A stretch of DNA of 64,000 bases, taken from assembly GCF_023078275.1 (NCBI RefSeq), contig NC_062990.1, positions 3,551,501 to 3,615,500 of the forward strand, written 5' to 3'. The notes beneath the pieces are model-generated. The model was not told where the DNA came from. It made no database searches and was given only the letters and a program-made list of their open reading frames with translations. Source of the DNA: Leguminivora glycinivorella. Lineage: Eukaryota; Arthropoda; Insecta; Lepidoptera; Tortricidae. The translations under genes and the position numbers were made by a program. Positions 1 through 9,479 of this stretch are shown one piece after another; position 1 is the stretch's first letter, and every line of letters begins with the position of its first letter.

Positions 1-2905
1 AGTATACTGGCTGGTCTATATCCTGCAAAGAATAATGTGTGTCGAACTAAATCATACCCGCACTATTCAGATGTTTTAAATATCGATGGAATGTCATTCC
101 CATTATCAGTCAGCGATATACAGTTATTTGAAAAAAATAACCCTGATATAAGCATTTGTATATATGGATTGGATAATAAGTATGCAGTAACAGGTCCTCT
201 ATATAGATCCAAATCAAAGAAAAATAATCATTTTAATCTATTATATATTGAAGTCGTTGGTAAAGGACATTACTGTTTAATTAAAGACCTGGTACGATTA
301 GTTAGAAGACAAGTAACTTTACATAGAGGCCACATGCATTTCTGTGACTCATGTTTGCAATTTTTAAAAGCGATAATAAATTTAAAACACACCATTGTTC
401 CGAAATTGTAACAGTTTTACCTAATGAAAATACTGTCATTCAATTTAAGAACTTCGAACGTAAACAAAAAATCAATTTTATTATATACGCTGATTTTGAA
501 AGTATGTTAATTAATTGTAATTCAGACAGTAGTAAAAATACGCAAAACCTAAAAAAGCATGTCCCGACATGTTTCGGTTATTACATATGCTGCTCGCACG
601 ATGCAAGTTTGAATAAATATGTTTCTTACAGAGGTGAAGATTGTGTAAAAGTTTTTGTTGAATGGTTAATAAACGATATTCATGAAATTCACAACATACT
701 AATTAAAAATAATCCTATGAATCCATTAACATATAAAGAAAAGTGTAATTATGAGAATGCTACACACTGTCATATTTGTAAGCAGTTTTTATTTGGTGAC
801 AAAGTCCGTGATCACGATCACATTACATCAGAGTACAGAGGTGCAGCTCATTCACTTTGCAATTTGAAATACAGAATCTGTTCCTTTATACCAGTTGTCT
901 TACATAATTTGACGGGGTATGATAGTCATTTATTTATAGAAGAACTTGCAAAGTACCCCGGGTCTATCAAAATAATGCCACAGTCCAAGGAAAAATATTC
1001 AAGCATAACAAAAACTATATATTCTACTAACAAATCGAGCGCCAAACCAATTGAAATAAAGTTTATCGATTCTTTTCAATTTCTTAGTTCCAGTTTATTT
1101 GAGTTAACCAAAAGTTTGAATAAAGAGGATTTTGTTAACTTGTCTAAAGAATTTACTGATACCCACCACTTTCAGTTATTAACACGTAAAGGTGTTTATC
1201 CCTATGATTACATTGATTCCTGGTTGAAATATGAAGACAATAAACTACCGACAAAAGAAATGTTTTATAATACTCTAAAATCTAAACACATCTCAGATAT
1301 TGATTATAATCATGCCGAAACTGTGTGGTCAGCTTTTAATATAATGACTTTAGGGAATATACTGATTTATACTTAAAATGTGACGTCTTGTTGTTAAGCG
1401 ATGTGTTTGAACATTTTAGAAATACAAGTTTGAAGCATTATAATCTAGACCCAGCCTATTATGTATCTGCACCTAATTTAAGTTGGGATGCTATGCTTTT
1501 GTTTACAGACGTAAAATTACAGTTAATACACGACTTAGAAGTATATCAGATGATAGAAAGAGGGATACGTGGTGGATTAGCCCAGTGTTCTCTTCGGAAT
1601 TCAAAAGCAAACAATAAATACACCCCTGATTTTGATACTTCTAGACCCACCTCATATTTGATGTATCTGGATTGTAACAATCTCTATGGTTATGCTATGA
1701 GACAAAAATTACCTGTATCAGACTTTGAGTTTTTAACTTTAGATCGGGTTAGAAATTTTGACATACTGACTATACCAGAAAACGGTGAACATGGATACAT
1801 TTTAGAAGTTGACATGAGTTATCCTGATCATTTACACGATCTGCATGCCGATTTGCCTTTTGCACCTGAAAGGTTTGTTCCCCCAGGTGGGAAGTCAGAA
1901 AAGTTAATTGCAAATTTATATGACAAATACAACTATATCATTCATTTCGTACATTTGAAGGAATGTTTAAAGAACGGGTTAGTGTTACAGAAAATACATC
2001 GCATTCTACGTTTTAGACAGTCTAACTTCTTACAAAAATATATTGATCTAAATACTCGATTACGACAAGAAGCTTCTACTTCATTTGAAAAAGACTTTTT
2101 TAAACTATTAAATAATGCTATATTTGGAAAAACAATTGAAAATAAGCGAAAACATTTACATGTTCAATTAGCAATAAAATGGAAAGACAATGACAATAAA
2201 ACAAACAAACACTTAGGTGCAGAAAAAATATTATTAAAACCTAATGTAAAGAATGTATCCATATTTAATGAAAACTTTGTGGCTGTTCAATTAAGTCCTG
2301 AAAAAATTTGTTTAGACCGCCCGATTTATATTGGATTTACAGTTTTAGAATTGGCAAAAACACATTTATATCAATTTCATTATAATTTCATTAAAAAAAC
2401 GTACAAAGAAAACGTGAAACTCTGTTATACTGATACTGATAGCCTTCTTTATAACATTATTACTGATGACTTTTACAATGATCTAAATAAAAACATATCA
2501 AAATATGATACTAGTAATTATGACCACAATAACCCTTATGGTATACCTAAACTAAATGCTAAAGTACCTGGTTTATTTAAAGATGAATTTGGTGGTACGG
2601 TAATTACTGAATTTATTGGATTAAGAGCAAAACTGTACTGTTTAAAAAATGTAAAGAAGACAATAACGAAAGCAAAAGGTGTCACAAAACCTATAACGAA
2701 TAAATTAAGAATTAAACATTTTGACAAAGTTTTGCAAACAAAAAAAGTGTATACCCATAATATGAATATGATTCGATCAATCAAACATGTTTTATATTCA
2801 CAGCAAGTTGATAAAGTAGTTTTAAACTGCAACGATGATAAAAGGCAGATATTGCCTGACAATATACAAACATTACCATGGGGGCACTGTAAGACTATAT
2901 TTTAA
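1..2905 (+). CDS. polB: Protein-primed family B DNA polymerase, 5' partial, two frame breaks
   Basis: This is the replicative polymerase of the Polinton. It is read in three consecutive frames. Bases 1-~363 hold a pre-exonuclease region with an FCDSC knuckle. Bases ~363-1355 hold the 3'-5' exonuclease: ExoI YADFES near base 492 and ExoII HNLTGYDSHLF near base 903. Between these lies an HNH/endonuclease VII-like zinc cluster (CHIC, then DHDH, then HSLCN) at about 766-865, which is usual in these polymerases. Bases 1355-2905 hold ExoIII (YLKCDVLLLSD), motif A DCNNLYGYAM, motif B LNNAIFGKT and motif C YTDTDS. The C-terminus ends on a normal stop. Both breaks are -1 shifts, at T5 (361-365) and GGG (1353-1355). 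No in-frame stops occur elsewhere. The N-terminal part is outside the window. Confidence 0.93.
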
Positions 2906-3037
2906 ATTATATAATAATGTGATACTAAAATTTGTTTTTGTTTGTTTTTTTTTGTACCTATCTGTAATAATCTCCAGAAATTTAATAAATTTATTTACTC
3001 TGTTAATCAATTGTTTTATTTATGTTAAGACATATCC

Positions 3038-3046
3038 TATAAAAAG
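3038..3046 (+). promoter_or_regulatory. TATA box candidate for the packaging ATPase
   Basis: TATAAAAAG lies 33 bp before the ATPase ATG at 3079, after a 130-bp AT-rich gap behind polB. The match is good by eye, but the transcription start is not known. Confidence 0.4.
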
Positions 3047-3078
3047 CGTTGAGATATCATATTTTTTTCATAATAACA

Positions 3079-3765
3079 ATGAAATTCATTAAGCATACCC
3101 AAACTCTGGAAGTAAATAATATAATCGTTGAAAATGACGTGCATAAAAATACAAGACATAGTACATTATTACCTAATACAATCCGCTGTATAATATGTGG
3201 ACCTTCAAACTGTGGTAAAACTAATGTAATATTAAATTTATTATTACATGAAAATGGTCTAAAGTTTAAAAATATCTATTTGTATTCAAAGACCGCTTTT
3301 CAGCCAAAATATCGCTACCTCCAACTAATTATGGAGAAAATTCCAGATGCTAACTTTTTAATATTTAATGACAATAAAGACGTTATCCATCCAAATGATG
3401 CTATGACCAATTCAATCATGATTTTCGATGATGTTGTATGTGAAAATCAAGTGAACATTAGGAATTACTTTGCTATGGGAAGACATCGACAAATTGATTG
3501 TTTTTATTTATCGCAAACTTACTCCAAAATTCCGAAGCAACTGTTAAGAGACAATGTGAATCTCTTAATTGTTTTTAAACAAGATGATACTAACTTAAAA
3601 CATATATACAATGAACATGTAAACACCGATATGGATTGGATAAAATTTAAAGAACTTTGTTCAATTATATGGGATGATTGTTTTAGCTTTTTATTAATTA
3701 ATAAAGATTGTACACTAGATAAAGGACGATATACACAGGGGTTTGATACATTTATTTACTTTTAA
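3079..3765 (+). CDS. FtsK/HerA-type genome-packaging ATPase
   Basis: The 228-residue protein has Walker A GPSNCGKT at residues 41-48 and Walker B IMIFDD at 113-118. A downstream YLSQTYSKIPKQL segment is typical of Polinton and adenovirus-IVa2/poxvirus-A32-like packaging ATPases. In the family these motors are thought to pump DNA into a preformed capsid. The start is the first ATG in frame; the frame is open to 3049, but only through a TTG. The gene is intact and of typical length. It sits directly after polB and before the DUF8207-like gene. Confidence 0.92.
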   Translation: MKFIKHTQTLEVNNIIVENDVHKNTRHSTLLPNTIRCIICGPSNCGKTNVILNLLLHENGLKFKNIYLYSKTAFQPKYRYLQLIMEKIPDANFLIFNDNKDVIHPNDAMTNSIMIFDDVVCENQVNIRNYFAMGRHRQIDCFYLSQTYSKIPKQLLRDNVNLLIVFKQDDTNLKHIYNEHVNTDMDWIKFKELCSIIWDDCFSFLLINKDCTLDKGRYTQGFDTFIYF

Positions 3766-3854
3766 ATTTCCCATTATTTAATGTTTTAAATGTTGACGAA
3801 GGCTCACTTGAAACTGAGTGCTCGTATTAAAAGGTTGGTGTCAAGACTGCTGAA

Positions 3855-4783
3855 ATGGATACACATTTAAAAGATCAATTTATCAAAGCAGTAGATAACA
3901 TAAAAAACAAAATAAAGAAGATAAATAATGAAGAACATGAAAATAATATTAATTTAAAAAAAGTTTTTAAACCTATTACTGAACCATTAGAAAACCTCGT
4001 TATGCAAAGTTCTTTTGTTAAACCAGCTATTAACATGACTACAAGTACAGATACGAGTGACAAATCTCAGAATTTAAATGATTCTATAGGATACAAAAAT
4101 TTCAAAGAGATAATTGCTCCTGATCAGCATTCAGAATATTATGAATACTCTAATGTTAGTAATAAAACTTCTCAAGAACAAAATAATGATACACTTCTAT
4201 CTCTAAAAAAGAAGACATGATTGATTTATATGAGGACATCAATATACCATTCGGGATTCGTAGCACGAATAAAAAGTTGATGATGGGTAATTCTGATGTA
4301 TACTTGTCTTTGGTAAATAAGACTTCCGATACTGAAAAACAATATGTTATTACTATAGACAACAAAAAATTTGAATTAACCGCAGGGTTGAAAGAACTAT
4401 TGATGCGAAACAAACCCAATCTCAGTCTTGTTACTGAAAAAGATAAAACTGAATACAAAGAAATGTTAACCCGTACAAACGCACATAAACGAGATTTTGA
4501 TCCAAACGGAAAATTAAAAGGAGACAAAGGTATAAAATATTGCAGTATTATCAAACCTCTCTTTTCACAATTACTTGACACTAACATTAAAACAGGTGGT
4601 AACTTACCTGCATTAAAACATTATAAAAGTAACACAGATTATATTTATTGGGATGATCCAAATGAATTAATTGAAAGGCTTAAACTTTTGATTGCATCCA
4701 AAGACGCTGGAAACACCAACCATGATAATGAAATTATATCAATTATTGAAGAATTAAAGGAAGCCGGTATTGTAAAGCAATAA
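3855..4783 (+). CDS. DUF8207-like Polinton protein, one -1 frame break
   Basis: Two overlapping frames form one recognisable protein. The first 121 codons (3855-4220) are charged and helical, with FKPITEPLENL. The second frame (opening in the A run, ATG at 4217, to 4783) has MGNSDVYL, then TAGLKELLMRNKPNLSL, TNAHKRDFDPN, and a C-terminal LIERLKLLIASKDAG block. I recognise this layout as the DUF8207-type protein of insect Polintons; its function is unknown and a virion role is only possible. The switch is -1 at A6 (4205-4210). Read in the upstream frame, the site is exactly A_AAA_AAG, a classic -1 slippery heptamer, followed 9 bases later by the upstream TGA (4218-4220). The alternatives are a one-base deletion or a real split gene. 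Confidence 0.75.
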
Positions 4784-4837
4784 AATAAATTGAAATATTA
4801 TGTTAATGCTCAGTGAATAAATAAACGTGTCTTAGAC

Positions 4838-5098
4838 ATGACAAATAACAATGATATTTATAATTGTAAAGCAGAATTTAATAAAGTATTAAGTATAAAG
4901 GAGGAAAATATATTATCTAATACAATAAATACAGAAATAATAAACAAAATCGATGCCTGTATGAAAAAGGTGATGAATATAGATAAAAACATTTCGGTTT
5001 TAATGAATCGAGTAACAAAAGTTGAAAAGAATATTTCTAACAAAGAATTTGAATATAATATTAATAAACATTATGAGCAAAGCGGACGTCGTAAATGA
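4838..5098 (+). CDS. Small coiled-coil protein of the Polinton
   Basis: The 86-residue, acidic-then-basic protein is almost entirely predicted helix. It has heptad-like hydrophobic spacing in the segment INKIDACMKKVMNIDKNIS and following residues. Its 3' end overlaps the integrase start by 26 bp in another frame, which supports translation from a shared transcript. I do not recognise a family. Similar short coiled-coil ORFs are common next to integrase in insect Polintons. No cysteine motif or membrane segment is seen. Confidence 0.55.
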   Translation: MTNNNDIYNCKAEFNKVLSIKEENILSNTINTEIINKIDACMKKVMNIDKNISVLMNRVTKVEKNISNKEFEYNINKHYEQSGRRK

Positions 5099-6002
5099 AA
5101 TTCATAAAAATGCAAGGGTGAATTTTCCTCGAAGAAGCGTCATTTTAAGAGATATTGATGACCTCTGGCAAGCAGATTTAATAGATATGCAGACTTTTTC
5201 AAAACTGAATGCTGGTTATAAGTACATATTAGTGATTATTGACTGTTTCTCAAAATACGCTTGGGCATTTCCACTCAAACGTAAGACTAAAGAAACCGTA
5301 TCCAAAATGTTTGAAACATTATTATCAAGAGGACGTAAACCAATCAATTTACAAACAGACAGGGGTAATGAATTTTATAATAGTAATTTCAGAAAAGTTG
5401 TTCAAAAATATAATATTAATCATTACTCTACATTTTCCACCAAAAAGGCATCAATAGTTGAAAGACTTATAAGAACTCTTAAAGCTAAGCTGTATAAGGA
5501 GTTTAGTCTGAAGGGTAATTATAAATGGGTCGATGGAACTCTTGACCAGAAAGTTTCAGAATATAATCATACTTTTCATAGGACGGTGGGAAGAGCGCCG
5601 ATCACGATCAATCGTAGTAATAAAGGAGTTGTATTACAAAGATACATTAAGAATTTACTAACAAAGAAAAACCCGGTTTGCAAAAGGTTTCGTATTGGAG
5701 ATTTTGTAAGAGTTAGCAAGTATAAAGGATGTTTCGAGAAACGATTTACCCCTAATTGGTCAACAGAAATATTTAAGATAACTAATGTTCGAAATACTAA
5801 CCCCACTACATATTATCTAGAAGACGCCAAGCGTAGGCCTATTTTAGGAGCATTCTATGCGCAAGAAATTCAGAAAACTTTGCATCCTCAAGTTTATCTT
5901 GTTGAAAGAGTGTTAAAACGTAAAGGAAATAAAGTATATGTTAAGTGGCTCGGCCTTCCACCGAGTGAAAATAGTTGGATTGATAAGACAAATCGTTTGT
6001 AA
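5073..6002 (+). CDS. int: Retroviral-type DDE integrase with C-terminal chromodomain
   Basis: The 309-residue protein is intact. The RNase H-like catalytic core has D35 (WQADLIDM), D96 (LQTDRGNEF) and E130 (ASIVERLIRTLK), giving a D-x33-E spacing. YILVIIDCFSKYAWAF forms the core strand. A KRFRIGDFVRVSK segment resembles the retroviral C-terminal DNA-binding region. The last ~38 residues (VYLVERVLKRKG, then YVKWLGLPPSENSW) are a chromodomain, known in chromoviruses and some Polintons for targeting histone-methylated chromatin. The start is the first ATG in frame, inside the end of the preceding ORF. The N-terminal HHCC zinc finger is not visible, as in many Polinton integrases. Confidence 0.92.
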   Translation: MSKADVVNEIHKNARVNFPRRSVILRDIDDLWQADLIDMQTFSKLNAGYKYILVIIDCFSKYAWAFPLKRKTKETVSKMFETLLSRGRKPINLQTDRGNEFYNSNFRKVVQKYNINHYSTFSTKKASIVERLIRTLKAKLYKEFSLKGNYKWVDGTLDQKVSEYNHTFHRTVGRAPITINRSNKGVVLQRYIKNLLTKKNPVCKRFRIGDFVRVSKYKGCFEKRFTPNWSTEIFKITNVRNTNPTTYYLEDAKRRPILGAFYAQEIQKTLHPQVYLVERVLKRKGNKVYVKWLGLPPSENSWIDKTNRL

Positions 6003-6110
6003 TCGGGTTTAAATTTACTTTCACTGTTTTGTACACTCATTTGTATTTCAAACTCTACACTATAGAGACCAGTACAGACATATCCAACATTTAAATCTAT
6101 TTCATAAAAA

Positions 6111-6581
6111 ATGAAACGCACGAGAAATAATTCTGAAAACGAAAATAAGAAGAAACTTAGCAATCAGAAATTTGGAGCTGGCTTAAAGAAAACTTTTAAT
6201 AATCTTGTTTCACACACTAAAAGACATATCAGTAATCTAAAGCCAAAATGTAAGAACATGCTAATGGAATTAGCGTATGCTGCTGCTCAAGAATTAGCAT
6301 CGGACTTGCCTATACAATTACCCAGAGTGATACCAGTACCTAAAACTGGCGGATTTCTACCATTGATTCCAATTTTAGCAGGATTATCGGCTACAGGAAG
6401 TTTAGCAGGAGGTGTTGCGGGAATAAGAAAAGCTATTAACCATTATAAATCAGCAAAACGACAACTAGCTAAATTAAAGAGACATAATATGAAAATGGAG
6501 GGTAAATGTATTGGAAAAGGAGTGCATCTTAAACCCTACAAGGGTGGACTAGGAATTTATGTTACAAATAAAAAAAACTAG
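6111..6581 (+). CDS. Adenovirus pX/pVI-like minor capsid or core protein
   Basis: The 156-residue protein is strongly basic at the N-terminus (MKRTRNNSEN, many Lys). An amphipathic helix spans about residues 48-65. A glycine-rich hydrophobic stretch lies at 80-105 (GGFLPLIPILAGLSATGSLA). The basic tail contains GKGVHLKPYKGGLG. The LPLIPIL block and the LKPY tail are hallmarks of pX/pVI-like proteins in adenoviruses, adintoviruses and Polintons, which bind the genome or disrupt membranes and are cleaved by the viral protease. It sits directly upstream of that protease. The family assignment is by motif only. Confidence 0.75.
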   Translation: MKRTRNNSENENKKKLSNQKFGAGLKKTFNNLVSHTKRHISNLKPKCKNMLMELAYAAAQELASDLPIQLPRVIPVPKTGGFLPLIPILAGLSATGSLAGGVAGIRKAINHYKSAKRQLAKLKRHNMKMEGKCIGKGVHLKPYKGGLGIYVTNKKN

Positions 6582-6946
6582 ATGGCAGGCTACCCAATAG
6601 AGCATTGAGTAATATCGATATAATAAAACATTCGAAAAGTATTCCTTACTTTCGTGGTGTATTCATGAGAGATGAATTACCACCAAAACCATTACCGATG
6701 GAATGTGGTGTTATTAATTTAGATTCATCTGAAAATAACGGTACTCACTGGGTAGCCTATGGAAAAAATAAAAATTATATTGAATATTTTGATAGTTACG
6801 GAAATTTAAAACCTCCAAAGGAATTCATAAAATATATGGGAGCTAATATACGCTATAATTACGATAATATACAAAAAAATCATTTATTTAACTGTGGGTA
6901 TTTATGTTTAAAATTTCTGAATTCATTCTGGCAGAAATATTATTAA
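6582..6946 (+). CDS. Adenovirus-type cysteine protease (Ulp1/C5 clan), one -1 frame break
   Basis: This is the maturation protease of the capsid module. The catalytic triad is visible: His in GTHWVAY, Asp in YFDSYG and Cys in FNCGYLCL, with MECGVINLD before it. The natural ATG is probably 6582, one base after the upstream gene's stop. That frame ends in TGA at 6606-6608 after eight codons. The protease frame is open from the same point and contains SNIDII, the expected N-terminal block. Moving from one frame to the other is a -1 shift at 6605. Total length is about 120 residues, normal for Polinton PRO. Confidence 0.85.
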
Positions 6947-7107
6947 ATAAGTAAACTTATGTGTTTAATAAGACCAAAAACATAATACAACAATATTATA
7001 ATAAACGATATCTTCTACCGTATCACATTCAACCTCGAACAGTGTCTAGAATCGGGTGTTAAGCATACGTTTACATAATTTTACCTTACAAAATCAAGTG
7101 ATACATT

Positions 7108-7257
7108 ATGTATGTTTTCAATAAAAGCGGAATTACAAGAATACCATCGAATATTCAACTCCCAGTCTTCAAAGGAGCAAGTCGATTAAATTCTAGCAAG
7201 AGAATTACTAAGAGCAATAAGTTATTTCTTCGTTCTCTTGGGTTTAAAATAAAATAA
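7108..7257 (+). CDS. 49-residue basic Polinton protein
   Basis: A clean ATG-to-TAA reading frame encodes a Lys/Arg/Ser-rich 49-residue protein ending in KLFLRSLGFKIK. It lies between the protease and the major capsid gene, 15 bp before the capsid ATG. The block SNKLFLRSLGFKI resembles the C-terminus of short conserved ORFs that I recall at this place in other insect Polintons. Function is unknown; a virion-associated basic peptide is a guess. Confidence 0.5.
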   Translation: MYVFNKSGITRIPSNIQLPVFKGASRLNSSKRITKSNKLFLRSLGFKIK

Positions 7258-7272
7258 AATACTTATAATAAG

Positions 7273-8474
7273 ATGTTGCATATCACAGATATTCCACAAC
7301 AAGATAATTCAATTGAAAGCTATACCATCCATTCATACAATCCCTACAATCATAGCTTTAAGGAAAATGACGAAATCAGGATACCTATAAATCAACAAGA
7401 TGTGTATGTATTACCATCTGCAAGCTCCATTTACATTGAAGGGTATGCAAGTGTATGGCGAGTAGATGCTGCTGGGAAAAAATAACAAAAGATGTAAATT
7501 TTACAAATAACCCCATATTATTTTTGTTCAAAGATATAAGTTACGAACTAAATGGGATTGAAATTGACCGGAATAAAAATTGCGGGATTACTACAACGAT
7601 GAAATCTCTTATTTCAATGAATGAAGGAGAAAGTAAGAACGCTGCATTGTGGGGTTGGGATCTAAGCGGGAGTATTCTAAAGCAAGGTCATTTCTCCATT
7701 ATAATACCTCTGAATAAAGTGCTTGGCTTCGCGGAAGATTATAATAAGATTTTAGTCAACTGTAGGCACGAACTTGTACTAAACAGAAGTAATTCAGTTT
7801 TAAATAGTGTTGTACTTGAAGAAAATGATCAAGTTCAAATTGATATCCATAAAATCCAATGGCGGGTACCACATGTTAGAGTTTCTGACCGTAATAGATT
7901 GCCACTACTAAAGTGCTTAGAGAAAGATCGATCTATACAACTAGCATTCCGGAATTGGGATTTGTATGAATATCCACTTTTACCTAAAACAACAAAACAT
8001 GCATGGTCAGTAAAAACCGCTTCCCAGTTAGAAAAGCCTAGATATGTTATATTAGCATTACAGACTGATAGAAAACTAAACAAACTAAAAAATTCTACTA
8101 TATTTGATCACTGCAATATAACTAACGTCAAATTATTTTTAAATTCACAGTACTTTCCATACGATCCTCTTAATTTAAAATTTAGCGAAGACAAATTTAG
8201 TATATTATACGAAATGTATGCCAACTTTCGTCAGTCGTATTATGGGGTCGGTGTCGATCCTCTGCTTAATCTGAACACATTAAAAAAAACTCCTTTATTT
8301 GTAATAGACTGCTCAAGGCAGAACGATTCATTAAAAACTGGCCCAGTTGACGTTCGAATAGAAATCGAGTCCTCAGAAGACATACCTGATAAAACGACAG
8401 CCTATTGTTTAATTATAAACGATCGGCTTGTCGAGTATAAACCTTTGAGTAATATAGTAAGGAAATTATCATGA
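7273..8474 (+). CDS. Double jelly-roll major capsid protein, one -1 frame break
   Basis: The ~400-residue protein begins with a block ending in VYVLPSASSIYIEG (7273-7482) and continues one frame back to 8474. Conserved blocks are FKDISYELNGIEIDRNKN, PLNKVLGFAEDY, FRNWDLYEYPLLP, HCNITNVKLFLNSQYFPY and YCLIINDRLVEYKPLS. These match the 'double jelly roll-like' capsid proteins of insect Polintons, the hexon-fold family shared with adenovirus. The break is a -1 shift at A6 (7477-7482). No other stop interrupts it. The stop overlaps the next gene's ATG (ATGA at 8471-8474). Confidence 0.88.
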
Positions 8475-8956
8475 ATGTGATTTTGGATGTTCAAGGATTT
8501 AAAAATGAAAATAATCAATTTATACCAAAAGAAGTGGCGATTATTTCTCAAAAAAGTTTTCTTGTGTTTCTGATCAGCCCTCCCCATCCGTTCTATACCT
8601 TAACAAAGAAAGAACGTTCACAAGTCTCTTGGGTGGAAAAATACAAAGGAATATTATGGAATGAAGGCTATGTATCATATTTTAATTATAAGAATTTGAT
8701 TGTTGATTACTGTAAAGATAAACACATTTATACAAAAGGTTATGAAAAAGTGCAGTGGGTGAAAGAAATAACAGACAGTGATAATGTTTATAATTTAGAA
8801 CATTTTGACTGCCCAAATTTAAAGACTTTATGCGAAAAATATTCAAATAAATGTGATATTCAAAATTGTATATATCATGCTAATGTCTGCGCTTTTAAAA
8901 ATGTATCATGCCTGAATAAGTGGTGTATAGAAAATAATGTTTTTTTTACAAAATAA
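8471..8956 (+). CDS. Conserved Polinton hypothetical protein, 161 residues
   Basis: The frame is intact and starts inside the capsid stop (ATGA overlap). The N-terminus MNVILDVQGF, then PKEVAII, resembles the first strand pair of an RNase H-like exonuclease, but the usual DxE is DVQ here, so activity is doubtful. It is Cys-rich near the end: CDIQNCIYHANVCAFKNVSC. I recall homologues at the 3' side of the capsid gene in many insect Polintons, all uncharacterised. Confidence 0.65.
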   Translation: MNVILDVQGFKNENNQFIPKEVAIISQKSFLVFLISPPHPFYTLTKKERSQVSWVEKYKGILWNEGYVSYFNYKNLIVDYCKDKHIYTKGYEKVQWVKEITDSDNVYNLEHFDCPNLKTLCEKYSNKCDIQNCIYHANVCAFKNVSCLNKWCIENNVFFTK

Positions 8957-9104
8957 AATATAATCATGAATACCTGTGTTATTATTTTAAAATTATGATG
9001 ATCTATAAAACAAAATAATATAGGTAATAAGTAATTTTAGTACCATCATAAATATCAAACCTAAAGTCACTCGAACCAATTTGCAAATAAATAATCAATT
9101 AAAA

Positions 9105-9335
9105 ATGGACAACAATGTGGAAGACATCGATGAAGTTCTTATTTATCAATGTCATATACCGACATGGACACCATATATTATACTGGTTTTCGAGTATTGG
9201 CATGAGTAATCAGAAAAGATAAATGGTTCGTATAGACTTGGTTACAAATTTGAATGTTTGAGTGTTACTTTTAGAATTGAATCTGATAAATCAGAACTTA
9301 CTAACATCCTGCTACCTCGCTACTTGAAAAGGTGA
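9105..9335 (+). pseudogene. Decayed small Polinton ORF with one internal stop
   Basis: ATG at 9105 opens a frame that runs 77 codons to TGA at 9333-9335. It is interrupted once by TAA at 9207-9209. The part after the stop reads YRLGYKFECLSVTFRIESD and ends ILLPRYLKR, which resembles short Polinton proteins ending in an LPxRY motif. The assignment is tentative. It marks the last coding trace of the element. Confidence 0.4.
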
Positions 9336-9401
9336 CTTCTTGAATGGACACAAAATGAGTAATTATTTGAATGATCGATCGATTAAAATTAGTATTCTAA
9401 T

Positions 9402-9456
9402 GTGTAATATTGGTGGCACCTGGATCTTCTTTGATCCAGGTGCACCAATATTACAC
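9402..9456. repeat. 24-bp near-perfect hairpin
   Basis: The left arm at 9402-9426 pairs with the right arm at 9433-9456, with a single bulged G and a 6-nt loop. It sits about 70 bp after the last Polinton coding trace. It could be a foldback tip, a small structured RNA, or a remnant of Polinton end sequence. Confidence 0.7.
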
Positions 9457-9479
9457 TACTCATGCTGTTCCTTTAAAAA

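Larger units (their letters stand above)
1..9335 (+). mobile_element. Polinton/Maverick element, right-hand portion
   Basis: Eleven co-oriented genes and gene remnants match the Polinton/Maverick gene set: protein-primed polB, packaging ATPase, integrase, adenovirus-like protease and double jelly-roll capsid. The left end lies outside the window, because polB is already open at base 1. No penton-type minor capsid gene was recognised; it may lie upstream. The right terminus was not located: coding similarity ends near 9335, and no terminal inverted repeat can be confirmed without the left end. Gene spacing is tight (0 to about 330 bp), with 4-bp and 26-bp overlaps. All motifs are retained despite five frame breaks, so the copy is young or its breaks are partly artefactual. 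Confidence 0.93.

Noticed and set aside
2536..2862. 108-codon minus-strand frame inside polB
   Set aside because: It overlaps the conserved C-terminal part of polB, which carries recognisable family blocks; the antisense frame has no domain.
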